Positions 1 to 9,502 are shown, counted from the first letter of the stretch. The stretch is 48,707 bases of DNA from Ignavibacteriota bacterium (GCA_020437395.1 JAGQWJ010000022.1:1-48707); one strand, 5' to 3'. The notes: a model not told the origin generated them from the letters alone. Numbers and translations are program-made.

Positions 1-2
1 CA

Positions 3-3000
3 ACCGACCCCACAGAATTTTTTACAACATACAATACAGATGCAACCCATAGCACACAGGATGGTCACGATTGGAACAATGCAACTGCTGTTTCCTGGGG
101 AACAACCATTCGGGGTGATGTATTATCTGCTTATGACGGATACGGAAGGCTCTATTATGAAAACATGTACGGATCCCCAAGCATTCTTGGTTGTTTAGTT
201 GCCAGATCAACAAACAATGGCGCTTCGTGGTCATCACCGGTTACCGCAATTTCAGGAGTAGATAAAAACTGGATGGCAGTTGATCAATCAACCGGAGGAC
301 CTTATTCAGGGTATTTATATACCGTTATGACCACGAGTTCGGGCGGCGCTTTTGCACGAAGTACAAATAACGGCGTAAGCTTCTCAACTACATTTACCCC
401 TTCCACTCAATCTCTACCGGGGATGATGGTTTGCGTTGGGCCAAATGGAACAACTGATGGAGGCTCAGTATATGTTGTTACCAATGGGGGTAGTTCCACT
501 GCTTCAACTTATACATTTTACAGATCAACCAATGGTGGGGCTTCATTTTCACTCATGTCCTCCCAAAACTTCGCAGGTTATGTTGGAACCTGGGTAAATA
601 GCAGGCATTCGGTAGAAAATATGCGTACAAGGCCTTATCCTTTCATTGCTGCTGATAATAGCGATGGTCCTTACAGGGGAAGGTTATACCTTGTTTATGC
701 TTCTAATACACCCGCCGGAAGCGGTAATTACCCAAGCATTTGGTGCAGATATTCTACCAATGGTGGGACAACCTGGTCAAGCGCATATCGTGTTAATGAT
801 GATACGGATTATTTAACCAATCATCATTGGGCGCCGGCCATTTGGTGCGATGCTGTTACGGGAAGATTGTATATTCACTGGATGGATACAAGGGGAGATT
901 CAGGTGACGATGAAGCATTGATTTATGCTACATATTCTGATAATGGTGGTACTTCATTTGCTACTAACCAGGCTATCTCCAATGAAAAAATGCTGATCAA
1001 TTGCACCACTTGTGGTGGTGGCGGAACACCACGTTACCAGGGTGACTACACGTCCATCGTTTCGCATGGTGGAGTTTCAATGTCGGCCTGGTCCGATTTC
1101 AGGGATGGAACCTTTGCAAGTTATACGGCTTACTTCCCTGATTATGCAATGGCTGTAAGCCCGCCAAGTAAAAGTCCGGAAGGAGCTAATATAATAACTG
1201 CTGAAGTTCCGGATGTAAAACTTTATACAGATGATGTAATTTTTTCAGCGACTGTGCAAACTCCAGCTTCCGGTTCTTTCATCGTAAACTTCCCATCAGG
1301 AAATACCTTAAGCTCATTTCCGGGATCAGTTCCTATCGAAATTGTGGATGTGAATGTACCAGCCGGAACATATACCGTAACTGTAACGGGTGAAGGCCCT
1401 GATGGCACACCCGTTCACAAAAGAGAAGTTGATATTACGGTTGCGGCTTCCGGACCAAATACATGGACCGGAGCTTTTAACACTTACTGGCATAATTCCA
1501 ATAACTGGTCTGCAGGGCATATACCTTTGGCTGGCGAGGATGTGTTATTAACTAATTCAGGCTGGCAGCCAATCCGGGTTAACTTTTACAGCGAAAGCTG
1601 CAATAGCCTCACCATTAACCCCGGAGTTGAAATGGAAGTTTATGGCTACACTCTTGATGTAGCTGGTGAACTTGAAAACAACGGAACCATCAAATTTTTA
1701 GATGCTTCAGGGATTGTAAATACAGGAGGATTTACCAATGCAGCCGGGTCAGTAGAAATGACTAATGGCTCTTTCAATGTAACTGAGCTTACTGATCCCG
1801 GATTAAATGGAACATGGATTGTAAATGGTGGTAGTATTGTATTAAACCAAACAACTGGATACCCTGATATTAGTGCAAACCTGACCATGACAAATGGTTC
1901 TTTAAAAATCAGTGACCCCACTAGTTCATGTATATTTGGATATGGCGGATCAGCAACGCTTAACCTTTCCGGCGGGATTTTGGATATTGTCTCTACAGGC
2001 ATTACCATTAGTTCATCGTATTCAGTTACTGAAAATATTTCCGGAGGGACAATCCGGACAACAGGCTACCTGAATATTTCAAATGCCGGTTTCACTCCTA
2101 TAGGAGGAACAATTGAGCTTTATGGTTCAAATGATAAGTATGTTACTCAAAGTAATGGAAGTATTTATAATCTCACATTTGATGCTGCCGGAGCTAAATC
2201 TTCAGCACTAATTCCGGAAATCAGTAAGGACAGGGATGGGAATATCATTAAAGCGCCACTATCGAATACATTATATTTAACTACCGATGTAACAGTTAAC
2301 GGAGACCTGAATTTGTTAAGCGGCACATTCTATCCCAATGGACATACGCTCACGACATTAGCAGACTTTTATGTTTATGGTACTTTTTTAATGAATAATG
2401 CTGCGGATGTAGTTAATATTGGAACTAGCTATGGTGCGTTATATCTTCTTAATGGATCAACGACCCTTTTAACTGACGGTGAGCTCAACATGTATTATGC
2501 AATATTTAGTGATCCTGGGGCTTCTTTAAGTGCGTTAACTCCCAACGTAATAAATTTTGTAAATGGAGCAAGCGCATACGGAATGCTGCTTTTGGAACCC
2601 GCCAGCCTTGCAACTGTTAATTTTAACAGTACTGTAGGTACCGGTTACCTGCAAGAATGTGTTGACCTTACAATTAATAATTTTAATCAGGCTGCTGGTA
2701 CATCCGCTTATTTTTATGGGGGCTCAAATGTTGAAATAAATAACTTTACCCAGGGAGCATCAAGTTATCTGGGTTTCTATGGTACATCCAGTGCAAGCAG
2801 TGTTTCTGTGAATCCAGGACTCCAAAGTTCCAATTTTTCCTCGCTGAAAGGAATTTCTTCACCTGATGCTGTTCCGGCAGTTGTATTTAACAGCAATGTA
2901 TTGATCAATGGTATATTCGAAGTACCATTAGGTTCTGTTACAGCACATGGATTATTTGAATCGGCTACAGGTAGTGAAATTAATGTATCCGGAGGCTCTA

Positions 3001-5567
3001 TACTTTGTGATTTTTCATTGGGATCAGGCTGGAATGCATTGGTTGGACTTACAGCACTTTCAAGCGGAAGCCTATCATTTAATGATGCCAGTTTACAAAT
3101 TTACAATTCCATTATCACCGGTGGCTTATTGGAAGTAGGTAGGTCGTTATACGCAGTTGGATCAGGAGTATTTACACCATCTGGTGGCACGGTTGCCTTT
3201 GTGGGAGGTAGTTCCTCAGGTAACTATTGCCGGGTTAATGCGAGCAATGGCAACTATTTTAATGATTTGGAAGTGAATCGCTCCAATTCCTATGCATTTT
3301 ACACCGGCACACCTGTGCAAATAAACGGAGACTTCACGATCAATTCAGGCTCAATAAGTGGTGGAAACAATGAAATAACTGTTGGCGGAGCATGGACCAA
3401 TAATGTTGGCACCAGTGGCTTTAGTCCGGCTACATCTACTGTAGTATTTAACCAAAGTGGTTTAATACAGTACGTATATGGTAACAATGAATTTTATAAT
3501 GTTCGCCAGGACTACAATGCCCCCGGATCCAATCTTCAGTTTATTGATATGAATAATGTGCAAATGGATATGGTGCTGAATCATTTTACATGGATTAATG
3601 ATGTGTTTAATGTTCAGGGAACACTGGATCTTAGCAATACAGCTTCAAAATTCACAGCCAACAATGGTGGTGTTGGAACAATTACTAACCTCATTCAAGG
3701 TGGTATTATGTTTGCCAATGGAGGCGATATTGATATTCTTGATGTTGCCGAGCCGGGTATATATGGAACATTAACGGTTAAACTCGGAGGTACCTTAAAT
3801 TATTTCCAGGATGCTAGCCAATATCCTGATATCAATGCTAGCATCGAAATTGTTGATGGAACTTTGAGTGTTAGTGGTGGAACCGCTGGATGTGTTATGG
3901 GATATGACGCACCCGCAAGTTTGACTATGTCAGGTGGTGAATTCAGTATTTTAGGAAATAATGTTTCTTTGGATGCTGTTGATTTTACTGAAAATATCAC
4001 GGGTGGAACCATTATTGTTGATCAGGGATTTTTTGCTTCTAGTCCTGCCTTTACTCCAACAGGAGGAACACTTCGAATGATCGGTGGATATGATGGCAAT
4101 TTAGCAAACGACGTTGGTGCCAATTTCTTTAATGTCATCATTGATAAAACAGGTGCTAAAGGCAGTACCACACAGTATAAAGATAGGGAAGGAAACCTTA
4201 TTGAAGCAATAATGGCTAATACCATAACACTTGCCAGTAATATTGATGTTTTTGGGACATTTACCATGGATAATGGTACTTTTGATATGAACGGCTATAC
4301 TATGAATGTTGACGGAAATATCAATATTAATGATGGTGGTCATTTCATGGCTTCAAGTGGCTCTCAGCTCGCAATTGGCTCAGGAGCAATATTATATGTT
4401 AATAGTAATGGCTATTTTGGAATCAATAGTGCCACTGTAACGCATCATACTTCAGGGTATTATGGATTTAGGGTTGGAACTGACGGTACTATCGGAGCAC
4501 AAAACTCAACTTTTGAGTACATGGATTTCCTGGGAGTTTATCTTTTGCCAGGTAGCCTGGTGGAATCAACAGCAAGCTTTGATGGCTGTACTTTCCGGCA
4601 GGGACAAGCTGCCGGTGGATCATCATTGATAACCCTTAATGGTGATCATTATTTTACAGCCAATAATGTAAATTTCCCAACCAATACCTGGGGAAGCTCA
4701 TATAATGTTTGGAAATCGCCAGGTACCGGTGGTGGAGTTAACTTTGTAAATGCATTCGGTGGATTTGATGGTCAGGCATTCGAGTGGGATCCTGAAAGTC
4801 GCGTTGGTTGGACCGATGGAAATCTTTCCCTGGATATAAATGTAATTCTGGAAGGACCGTATAATAGCGGAACCGGACTAATGAGTACAGCTCTACTTAC
4901 CGGTGGTCATATTCCATTGAACCAACCATTCAACCCCAGCCTCCCTTATTATGGTAATGCTTCACCAGATTGGTTGTATGCAGGTTCGGAATCGGTAGGC
5001 AGTATCCCAGCTAACGTGGTAGATTGGGTATATGTGCAACTTCGTGATGCAAGCGCTGCAGCTGATGCATCCTCAGCAACCATACTTGATGAGAAAGCCG
5101 CATTCCTCCTGAACAATGGTGATATTGTGGATTTAGATGGCGTTAGTCCGCTTTCTTTCACTGGTGCTTCATTTTCAAGTAACCTGTTTGTAGTAGTGTA
5201 TCAGCGCAACCACCTTGGTGTTATGTCAAACTATCCTTTGATAGAGGGTGGCGGAACATTCACTTATGGTTTCTCATCAGCTGTTGATAGGGCTTATGGC
5301 GGAGCTAACGGCCATAAACTTATTGATACCGGCGTTTGGGGGATGATCAGTTCTGATGGAAATGCGAATGGATTGATTCAAAATACTGATGAAACAGCCG
5401 TTTGGAAAACTGATCTTGGTAATTCAGGATATCTTGGAGGCGACTTCGACCTGAACGGATTGACACAAAACACCGACGAAACAAATTACTGGAAAGTAAA
5501 TTTGGGAGGCGGAGGTCAGGTACCGGCCAAATCAAATGAAGGATATCAATCACAAATTCCAAAATAA
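3..5567 (+). CDS. Giant secreted Asp-box / beta-solenoid surface protein with dockerin-like tail (5' partial)
   Basis: The frame is open to the left edge, so the true start lies outside the window; the first in-frame ATG is at 165. The first 1.1 kb encodes a sialidase/BNR-type propeller with at least five Asp-box motifs (STNNGASW, STNNGVSF, STNGGASF, STNGGTTW, SDNGGTSF). A short beta-sandwich-like stretch follows (about 1.2-1.45 kb). Then come roughly 3 kb of Gly/Ser/Asn/Thr-rich short strands resembling an adhesin-type beta-solenoid, containing a duplicated module of about 190 residues (1790-2350 and 3742-4308). The C-terminus carries two EF-hand-like loops, DGNANGLIQNTD and DFDLNGLTQNTD, as in dockerin-like modules, then a GGGQVP tail. 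No T9SS sorting domain is visible. Inference: an exported cell-surface or extracellular protein; substrate unknown. Its codon use is richer in GC than everything right of about 7.5 kb. Confidence 0.85.
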   Translation, partial: TDPTEFFTTYNTDATHSTQDGHDWNNATAVSWGTTIRGDVLSAYDGYGRLYYENMYGSPSILGCLVARSTNNGASWSSPVTAISGVDKNWMAVDQSTGGPYSGYLYTVMTTSSGGAFARSTNNGVSFSTTFTPSTQSLPGMMVCVGPNGTTDGGSVYVVTNGGSSTASTYTFYRSTNGGASFSLMSSQNFAGYVGTWVNSRHSVENMRTRPYPFIAADNSDGPYRGRLYLVYASNTPAGSGNYPSIWCRYSTNGGTTWSSAYRVNDDTDYLTNHHWAPAIWCDAVTGRLYIHWMDTRGDSGDDEALIYATYSDNGGTSFATNQAISNEKMLINCTTCGGGGTPRYQGDYTSIVSHGGVSMSAWSDFRDGTFASYTAYFPDYAMAVSPPSKSPEGANIITAEVPDVKLYTDDVIFSATVQTPASGSFIVNFPSGNTLSSFPGSVPIEIVDVNVPAGTYTVTVTGEGPDGTPVHKREVDITVAASGPNTWTGAFNTYWHNSNNWSAGHIPLAGEDVLLTNSGWQPIRVNFYSESCNSLTINPGVEMEVYGYTLDVAGELENNGTIKFLDASGIVNTGGFTNAAGSVEMTNGSFNVTELTDPGLNGTWIVNGGSIVLNQTTGYPDISANLTMTNGSLKISDPTSSCIFGYGGSATLNLSGGILDIVSTGITISSSYSVTENISGGTIRTTGYLNISNAGFTPIGGTIELYGSNDKYVTQSNGSIYNLTFDAAGAKSSALIPEISKDRDGNIIKAPLSNTLYLTTDVTVNGDLNLLSGTFYPNGHTLTTLADFYVYGTFLMNNAADVVNIGTSYGALYLLNGSTTLLTDGELNMYYAIFSDPGASLSALTPNVINFVNGASAYGMLLLEPASLATVNFNSTVGTGYLQECVDLTINNFNQAAGTSAYFYGGSNVEINNFTQGASSYLGFYGTSSASSVSVNPGLQSSNFSSLKGISSPDAVPAVVFNSNVLINGIFEVPLGSVTAHGLFESATGSEINVSGGSILCDFSLGSGWNALVGLTALSSGSLSFNDASLQIYNSIITGGLLEVGRSLYAVGSGVFTPSGGTVAFVGGSSSGNYCRVNASNGNYFNDLEVNRSNSYAFYTGTPVQINGDFTINSGSISGGNNEITVGGAWTNNVGTSGFSPATSTVVFNQSGLIQYVYGNNEFYNVRQDYNAPGSNLQFIDMNNVQMDMVLNHFTWINDVFNVQGTLDLSNTASKFTANNGGVGTITNLIQGGIMFANGGDIDILDVAEPGIYGTLTVKLGGTLNYFQDASQYPDINASIEIVDGTLSVSGGTAGCVMGYDAPASLTMSGGEFSILGNNVSLDAVDFTENITGGTIIVDQGFFASSPAFTPTGGTLRMIGGYDGNLANDVGANFFNVIIDKTGAKGSTTQYKDREGNLIEAIMANTITLASNIDVFGTFTMDNGTFDMNGYTMNVDGNININDGGHFMASSGSQLAIGSGAILYVNSNGYFGINSATVTHHTSGYYGFRVGTDGTIGAQNSTFEYMDFLGVYLLPGSLVESTASFDGCTFRQGQAAGGSSLITLNGDHYFTANNVNFPTNTWGSSYNVWKSPGTGGGVNFVNAFGGFDGQAFEWDPESRVGWTDGNLSLDINVILEGPYNSGTGLMSTALLTGGHIPLNQPFNPSLPYYGNASPDWLYAGSESVGSIPANVVDWVYVQLRDASAAADASSATILDEKAAFLLNNGDIVDLDGVSPLSFTGASFSSNLFVVVYQRNHLGVMSNYPLIEGGGTFTYGFSSAVDRAYGGANGHKLIDTGVWGMISSDGNANGLIQNTDETAVWKTDLGNSGYLGGDFDLNGLTQNTDETNYWKVNLGGGGQVPAKSNEGYQSQIPK

Positions 5568-5587
5568 TTTTTTAATTATTTAATTTT

Positions 5588-5623
5588 AAAAACTCCGGTT
5601 AAAATTAGCCGGAGTTTTTTTTT
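5588..5623 (+). terminator. Rho-independent terminator after the giant surface protein
   Basis: Perfect inverted repeat with the core AAACTCCGG / CCGGAGTTT (arms about 5588-5598 and 5609-5619), a 10-base AT-rich loop and a run of nine T from 5615. It starts about 20 bases after the stop codon at 5565-5567, so it ends the upstream transcript and separates it from the sensor kinase gene. Confidence 0.92.
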
Positions 5624-5780
5624 GACATATGCGAAAATATTGAATATATAAACCTTACCCAATTCAGTTTGAAAAAACGCTTACAATCGAATAAAAAATC
5701 ATTGAATTTTGAGCCGTTTTTCCCTATCTATTTTTATGCTATATAAAATATAATCAGCACTTTACAAAACCATTTTGATA

Positions 5781-5810
5781 TGTTAACCGTTTAACAGAAA
5801 CAACTGTTAA
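5781..5810. promoter_or_regulatory. Clustered TGTTAA/TTAACA inverted repeats upstream of the kinase
   Basis: Two overlapping inverted repeats share one arm: TGTTAA (5781-5786) with TTAACA (5791-5796), and TTAACAG (5791-5797) with CTGTTAA (5804-5810). They end 12 bases before the kinase ATG. They could be an operator for a dimeric regulator or alternative hairpins in the leader of the mRNA. No promoter boxes could be assigned, so the role is inference only. Confidence 0.35.
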
Positions 5811-5822
5811 CTAAAGCTGGAA

Positions 5823-8087
5823 ATGAACCGTGTTCAAATATTTTTTCTGATCGTTTTCCATATTCCGGTATATATTTTTGCCGAAGAACTTAAACCAGAT
5901 TATTATGCTTTACATAAAGTGGACAGCCTGGAAGCGATCGTTTATACCACTCCTATAAACAATGAATCAAAAGAGAAACTGATAAAATCATGTTTTCATC
6001 TTTTACAGGTTTACGAAAGTTTACCTGTGCAAAAGCAAATTGAATCCGCCACAAGATTGCAAATGGTGACCGATAAAATCAATAATAACAACCTTACCAT
6101 TGAGCTTCTTAAAATCCTAGCAAATGCCTATTATAATCTCAATAACAATGAGGAAGCGATAGAAATTAACTATAAACTGTTTAACCTGTACGGCATTCAA
6201 AATGATGAAATTAACAAGGCAAATGCACTCATGAACATAGGGCATAATTACTACAGTCAGAATAAATATTTTAAGGCCAAGGATTATTATGAACGCGCAC
6301 TAACTGATTTTAAAAAGAATCAGTACTTCACCGGGGTTGCTGAGTCATTACAGCGTATTGCACTGATATTAAGCCATTGGGGTGAATACGATGATGCATT
6401 AAATTATAATTTTGAAGCCCTGAATTTTTGGAAAGAAATTGGCGATATTCTGCAAATTGCCAATGTGAACTTTAATATTGGAACTATTTACCAGGAATTG
6501 GGAGATTTAAACAGGGCAAAGGACTGTTTTCATAAAAGTTTGAATCTTTACCAGGAACTTAATAGCACCATTGAATTGGTAAAAACAACTTCACATATTG
6601 GGGATATTTATCTCCAGCGAAAACAATATGATGAAGCACTTGAATATTACACCCGCGCCGAATTTATTGGTAAAAGTGCCAATAGCAAAAAAGTAAATGC
6701 TGAAACGGCTTTCAATATTGGTAAAGCATTGAACCTGAAAGGAGATTATTATCGGGCCATCGATTACCAGCGACTTGCATTGGCTCTGAACGAAGAGTTA
6801 GACGACAAAAAAGCTCTTTCGGAGAATTATGCTGAGCTGGGCATTGTTTACCTGAACTATCAGCGGTACGATAAAGCCTTGTATTATTTTGATAAGGGAC
6901 TTGAAATTAGTTTGAGTATTAATTACAAATTTCAAAACAACATTTATTATAAAAACCTCGCTCAGGTTCATGCAATTCTGGGAAATTACGAAGAGGCCTA
7001 TAGAAACTATAAATTATATATTGAAGGCAGAGACCAGATTTCGACAGAGGAGGCAAAACAGAAAACTGCCGAGTTGCAAGCCAAATATCAGTTAACCATT
7101 AAAGAAAAAGAAAATGAACGGCTACGGCACAATGAGCAGCTCCATCGGGCACAAATTAAAAATCAATGGTTACTGATTGGTTCAGTGGCTACAGTATTGA
7201 TCTTTTTAATGATCATGGCTGTGATTTTTCGTCGCAGATATAAAATGAACCGCAAGCTCAATGTTCAACTTTCTTTAAAAAACAATGAAATTGAAAATCA
7301 TCGCTGTAAAGTAGAGCACCTTAATACCGACCTGAAAGAAGCCAATGCCGCCAAAGACCGGTTTTTCTCAATTATTGCACATGACCTTAAAAACCCAATG
7401 CATTCAATAGGTTTCAGTGCAGATTTAATGATAAACTATTACAATAATTTGGATGATGAGAAGAAATTAGTTCACTTGAAAGGAATATATAAAACTTCAA
7501 ATCATGCGTATGATTTATTAGAAAACCTTTTACATTGGGCAAGGGCACAAAGTAAGGCAATTAGCTACGAACCAAATAATATAAACATAAGTGAGGTTAT
7601 TAAAGATGTTGTTGATTTGAGTTTTAATTCAGCAGATAATAAAAATGTCAGTATCTTAAATAATGTAACTAAGTCTTATGATGTATATGTAGATAGAAAT
7701 ATGATTGAAACAGTAATAAGAAATTTATTAAGTAATTCAATTAAATTTAGTAATGAAAATGGTAAAATAGAAATATCACTTTTTGTAATAAAAGAATATG
7801 CAATAATTGAAGTTAATGATAATGGTATAGGAATTCCCGAGAATATTATCGATAAACTCTTTAAAATAGAAGAGCAGATTTCGACGCCAGGTACGATGAA
7901 AGAATCTGGAACTGGTCTAGGACTGCTATTGTGTAAAGAGTTTGTTACTATCAATAGGGGAGATATTTGGGTAGAAAGTATTTTTGGAGAGGGTTCTACT
8001 TTCAAATTCACTATACCAATGAATAAAAATGCACAATTCGTAAGTAAAGAAGAAATTCAACAAAGATTGAAAGGATTAAATAAATGA
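5823..8087 (+). CDS. TPR-repeat membrane sensor histidine kinase (composition-chimeric)
   Basis: A 754-residue two-component sensor kinase. In order: signal peptide (NRVQIFFLIVFHIPVYIFA), periplasmic TPR array (about residues 95-400), a coiled coil, one transmembrane helix (about 449-470) and a second coiled linker. Next is a HisKA domain with FFSIIAHDLKNP (His520, codon 7380-7382), then a HATPase domain with NLLSNSIKFS, DNGIGIP and GTGLGL motifs. All motifs needed for activity are present. No response regulator or output domain is fused or adjacent. The gene overlaps the next start by ATGA. GC and codon use change sharply after about codon 521: before it CTG, CGN and GCC are common; after it TTA, AGA, ATA and AAT dominate. 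The ORF may therefore join two genomes or two alleles. ATG is chosen because the signal peptide follows directly. Confidence 0.85.
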   Translation: MNRVQIFFLIVFHIPVYIFAEELKPDYYALHKVDSLEAIVYTTPINNESKEKLIKSCFHLLQVYESLPVQKQIESATRLQMVTDKINNNNLTIELLKILANAYYNLNNNEEAIEINYKLFNLYGIQNDEINKANALMNIGHNYYSQNKYFKAKDYYERALTDFKKNQYFTGVAESLQRIALILSHWGEYDDALNYNFEALNFWKEIGDILQIANVNFNIGTIYQELGDLNRAKDCFHKSLNLYQELNSTIELVKTTSHIGDIYLQRKQYDEALEYYTRAEFIGKSANSKKVNAETAFNIGKALNLKGDYYRAIDYQRLALALNEELDDKKALSENYAELGIVYLNYQRYDKALYYFDKGLEISLSINYKFQNNIYYKNLAQVHAILGNYEEAYRNYKLYIEGRDQISTEEAKQKTAELQAKYQLTIKEKENERLRHNEQLHRAQIKNQWLLIGSVATVLIFLMIMAVIFRRRYKMNRKLNVQLSLKNNEIENHRCKVEHLNTDLKEANAAKDRFFSIIAHDLKNPMHSIGFSADLMINYYNNLDDEKKLVHLKGIYKTSNHAYDLLENLLHWARAQSKAISYEPNNINISEVIKDVVDLSFNSADNKNVSILNNVTKSYDVYVDRNMIETVIRNLLSNSIKFSNENGKIEISLFVIKEYAIIEVNDNGIGIPENIIDKLFKIEEQISTPGTMKESGTGLGLLLCKEFVTINRGDIWVESIFGEGSTFKFTIPMNKNAQFVSKEEIQQRLKGLNK
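7383..7560. other. Abrupt composition and codon-usage boundary inside one ORF
   Basis: Hand counts give 23 GC of 60 at 6301-6360 against 11 of 60 at 7681-7740. CTG and CGN codons are frequent up to the CGG at about 7360 and then almost vanish, while TTA, AGA and ATA take over and stay dominant for the rest of the window. The change follows the highly conserved HDLKNP-coding stretch, where a false assembly join or homologous recombination would be most likely. The exact breakpoint cannot be fixed by eye. Confidence 0.75.
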
Positions 8088-9487
8088 AAACAAGAAAATT
8101 CCCACATTCTTTATTATTAGTATCTGGGGTATTACTTTTCTTAGTAATTATGACTTGGATCATTCCATCCGGTCAATATGACACAGAAACAATAGAAGTA
8201 AATGGTATTACTAAAAAAATAATAATACCAGATTCATATAAAGAAGTAGAACCAAATTACCAAGGTTTAGAGCTTTTTCTTGCTCCATTAGAAGGATTCG
8301 TTTCTGCTTCAGATATTATAGCTTTCGTATTTTTAGTAGGTGGTGCATTTTCATTAATCAATAGAACTGGTGCTATTAATGCTGGTTTGTATCAAGTTAT
8401 TAATCTGACAAAGAAAAAAGAGTCTTTAAGACATTTAGTAATACCAATACTTATGTTATTATTTTCTATCGGAGGTGCAACTTTCGGAATGGCGGAGGAA
8501 GTGCTAGTTTTTCTTATGGTTACAATACCTTTAGCAATAGCGCTCGGCTATGACCCAATTGTTGGTATTGCTATACCGTTTATTGGTGCAGGAGTCGGAT
8601 TTGCTGGGGCATTTATGAACCCTTTTACTGTTGGAATTGCACAAGGAATAGCAGGAATAGATCCATTGTTCAGCGGTATAATGTATAGACTAATTGTCTG
8701 GGTTTTAATGACTTTAATTGCAATCCTTTTTGTTTATAGATATGCTGAGAAAATACGTAAGAATCCAGAAAAATCTTGTGTTGGTAATATAGATTATGGA
8801 AAAAAATTATCAGAAATTTCTGAAGAAAATACTATATTTAACTTAAAAAGAAAAATCATATTAGTTTGTTTGATACTCTCTCTTGGTATTCTTATTTATG
8901 GAGTTACCAATTATAATTGGTATATATCTGAAATCAGTGGATTATTTATGGCATTAGGTATAATATCAACAATTATTTACAAATTATCACCAGATGAAAT
9001 AATTGCATCATTTATTGAAGGTGTAAAAGATATGATTGTTCCAGCTATCTTAATTGGACTAGCAAAAGGTGCTTTGATAATAGCTGAGAATGGAATGATT
9101 ATCGATACTATGCTGTTTTATATTGGTAATATAGCAGATGGAATGCCCAAAGTGATTAGTGTAGAAATAATGTTCCTAATACAAAGTATTCTTAATTTTA
9201 TTGTTCCATCAGGTTCTGGTCAAGCTGCTTTAACTATGCCTATCCTTTCACCACTATCGGATGTTCTTGGAATATCAAGGCAAACTACGGTTCTTGCTTA
9301 TCAATTCGGAGATGGAATAACTAATTTTATTATTCCTACATCAGGAGTAACGATGGGAATATTAGAAATAGCGAAAGTTCCATATAACACTTGGTTAAAA
9401 TGGATACTTCCGCTAATGATTATTTTATTTTTGTTTGCATTTACAATGTTAGCAATTGCAACATCATTTGATGTTTGGTCAATTTAG
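8084..9487 (+). CDS. YfcC/DcuC-family membrane transporter
   Basis: A 467-residue polytopic inner-membrane protein with about 11-12 hydrophobic segments. The opening PHSLLLVSGVLLFLVIMTWIIPSGQYD is typical of the YfcC branch of the DcuC/UIT carrier family. Also visible are GGAFSLINRTGAINAG, FSIGGATFGMAEE, the repeat-like GAFMNPFTVGIAQGIAG and, near the C-terminus, NFIVPSGSGQAALTMP. Family members carry C4-dicarboxylates or amino or peptide-like acids; the substrate here cannot be read from sequence. The start ATG (8084) overlaps the kinase stop (ATGA), implying translational coupling if that junction is real. It converges with the minus-strand propeller gene, with 15 bases between stops and no clear terminator. 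Confidence 0.85.
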   Translation: MKTRKFPHSLLLVSGVLLFLVIMTWIIPSGQYDTETIEVNGITKKIIIPDSYKEVEPNYQGLELFLAPLEGFVSASDIIAFVFLVGGAFSLINRTGAINAGLYQVINLTKKKESLRHLVIPILMLLFSIGGATFGMAEEVLVFLMVTIPLAIALGYDPIVGIAIPFIGAGVGFAGAFMNPFTVGIAQGIAGIDPLFSGIMYRLIVWVLMTLIAILFVYRYAEKIRKNPEKSCVGNIDYGKKLSEISEENTIFNLKRKIILVCLILSLGILIYGVTNYNWYISEISGLFMALGIISTIIYKLSPDEIIASFIEGVKDMIVPAILIGLAKGALIIAENGMIIDTMLFYIGNIADGMPKVISVEIMFLIQSILNFIVPSGSGQAALTMPILSPLSDVLGISRQTTVLAYQFGDGITNFIIPTSGVTMGILEIAKVPYNTWLKWILPLMIILFLFAFTMLAIATSFDVWSI

Positions 9488-9502
9488 TGACTGTCGAATA
9501 TT

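Noticed and set aside
1223..2008. Antisense open frames of 60-120 codons opposite the giant surface protein
   Set aside because: They mirror a repetitive, strongly coding plus strand, have hydrophobic low-complexity translations and no ribosome sites.
7676..8011. 111-codon antisense frame opposite the kinase ATPase domain
   Set aside because: The sense strand carries conserved HATPase motifs; the antisense product looks like a codon shadow of AT-rich DNA.
7383..9487. Genomic island or mobile element starting at the composition break
   Set aside because: No integrase, transposase, tRNA or direct repeats at the boundary, and the AT-rich composition continues to the window end through core housekeeping genes, so the right side looks like the host chromosome, not an insert.
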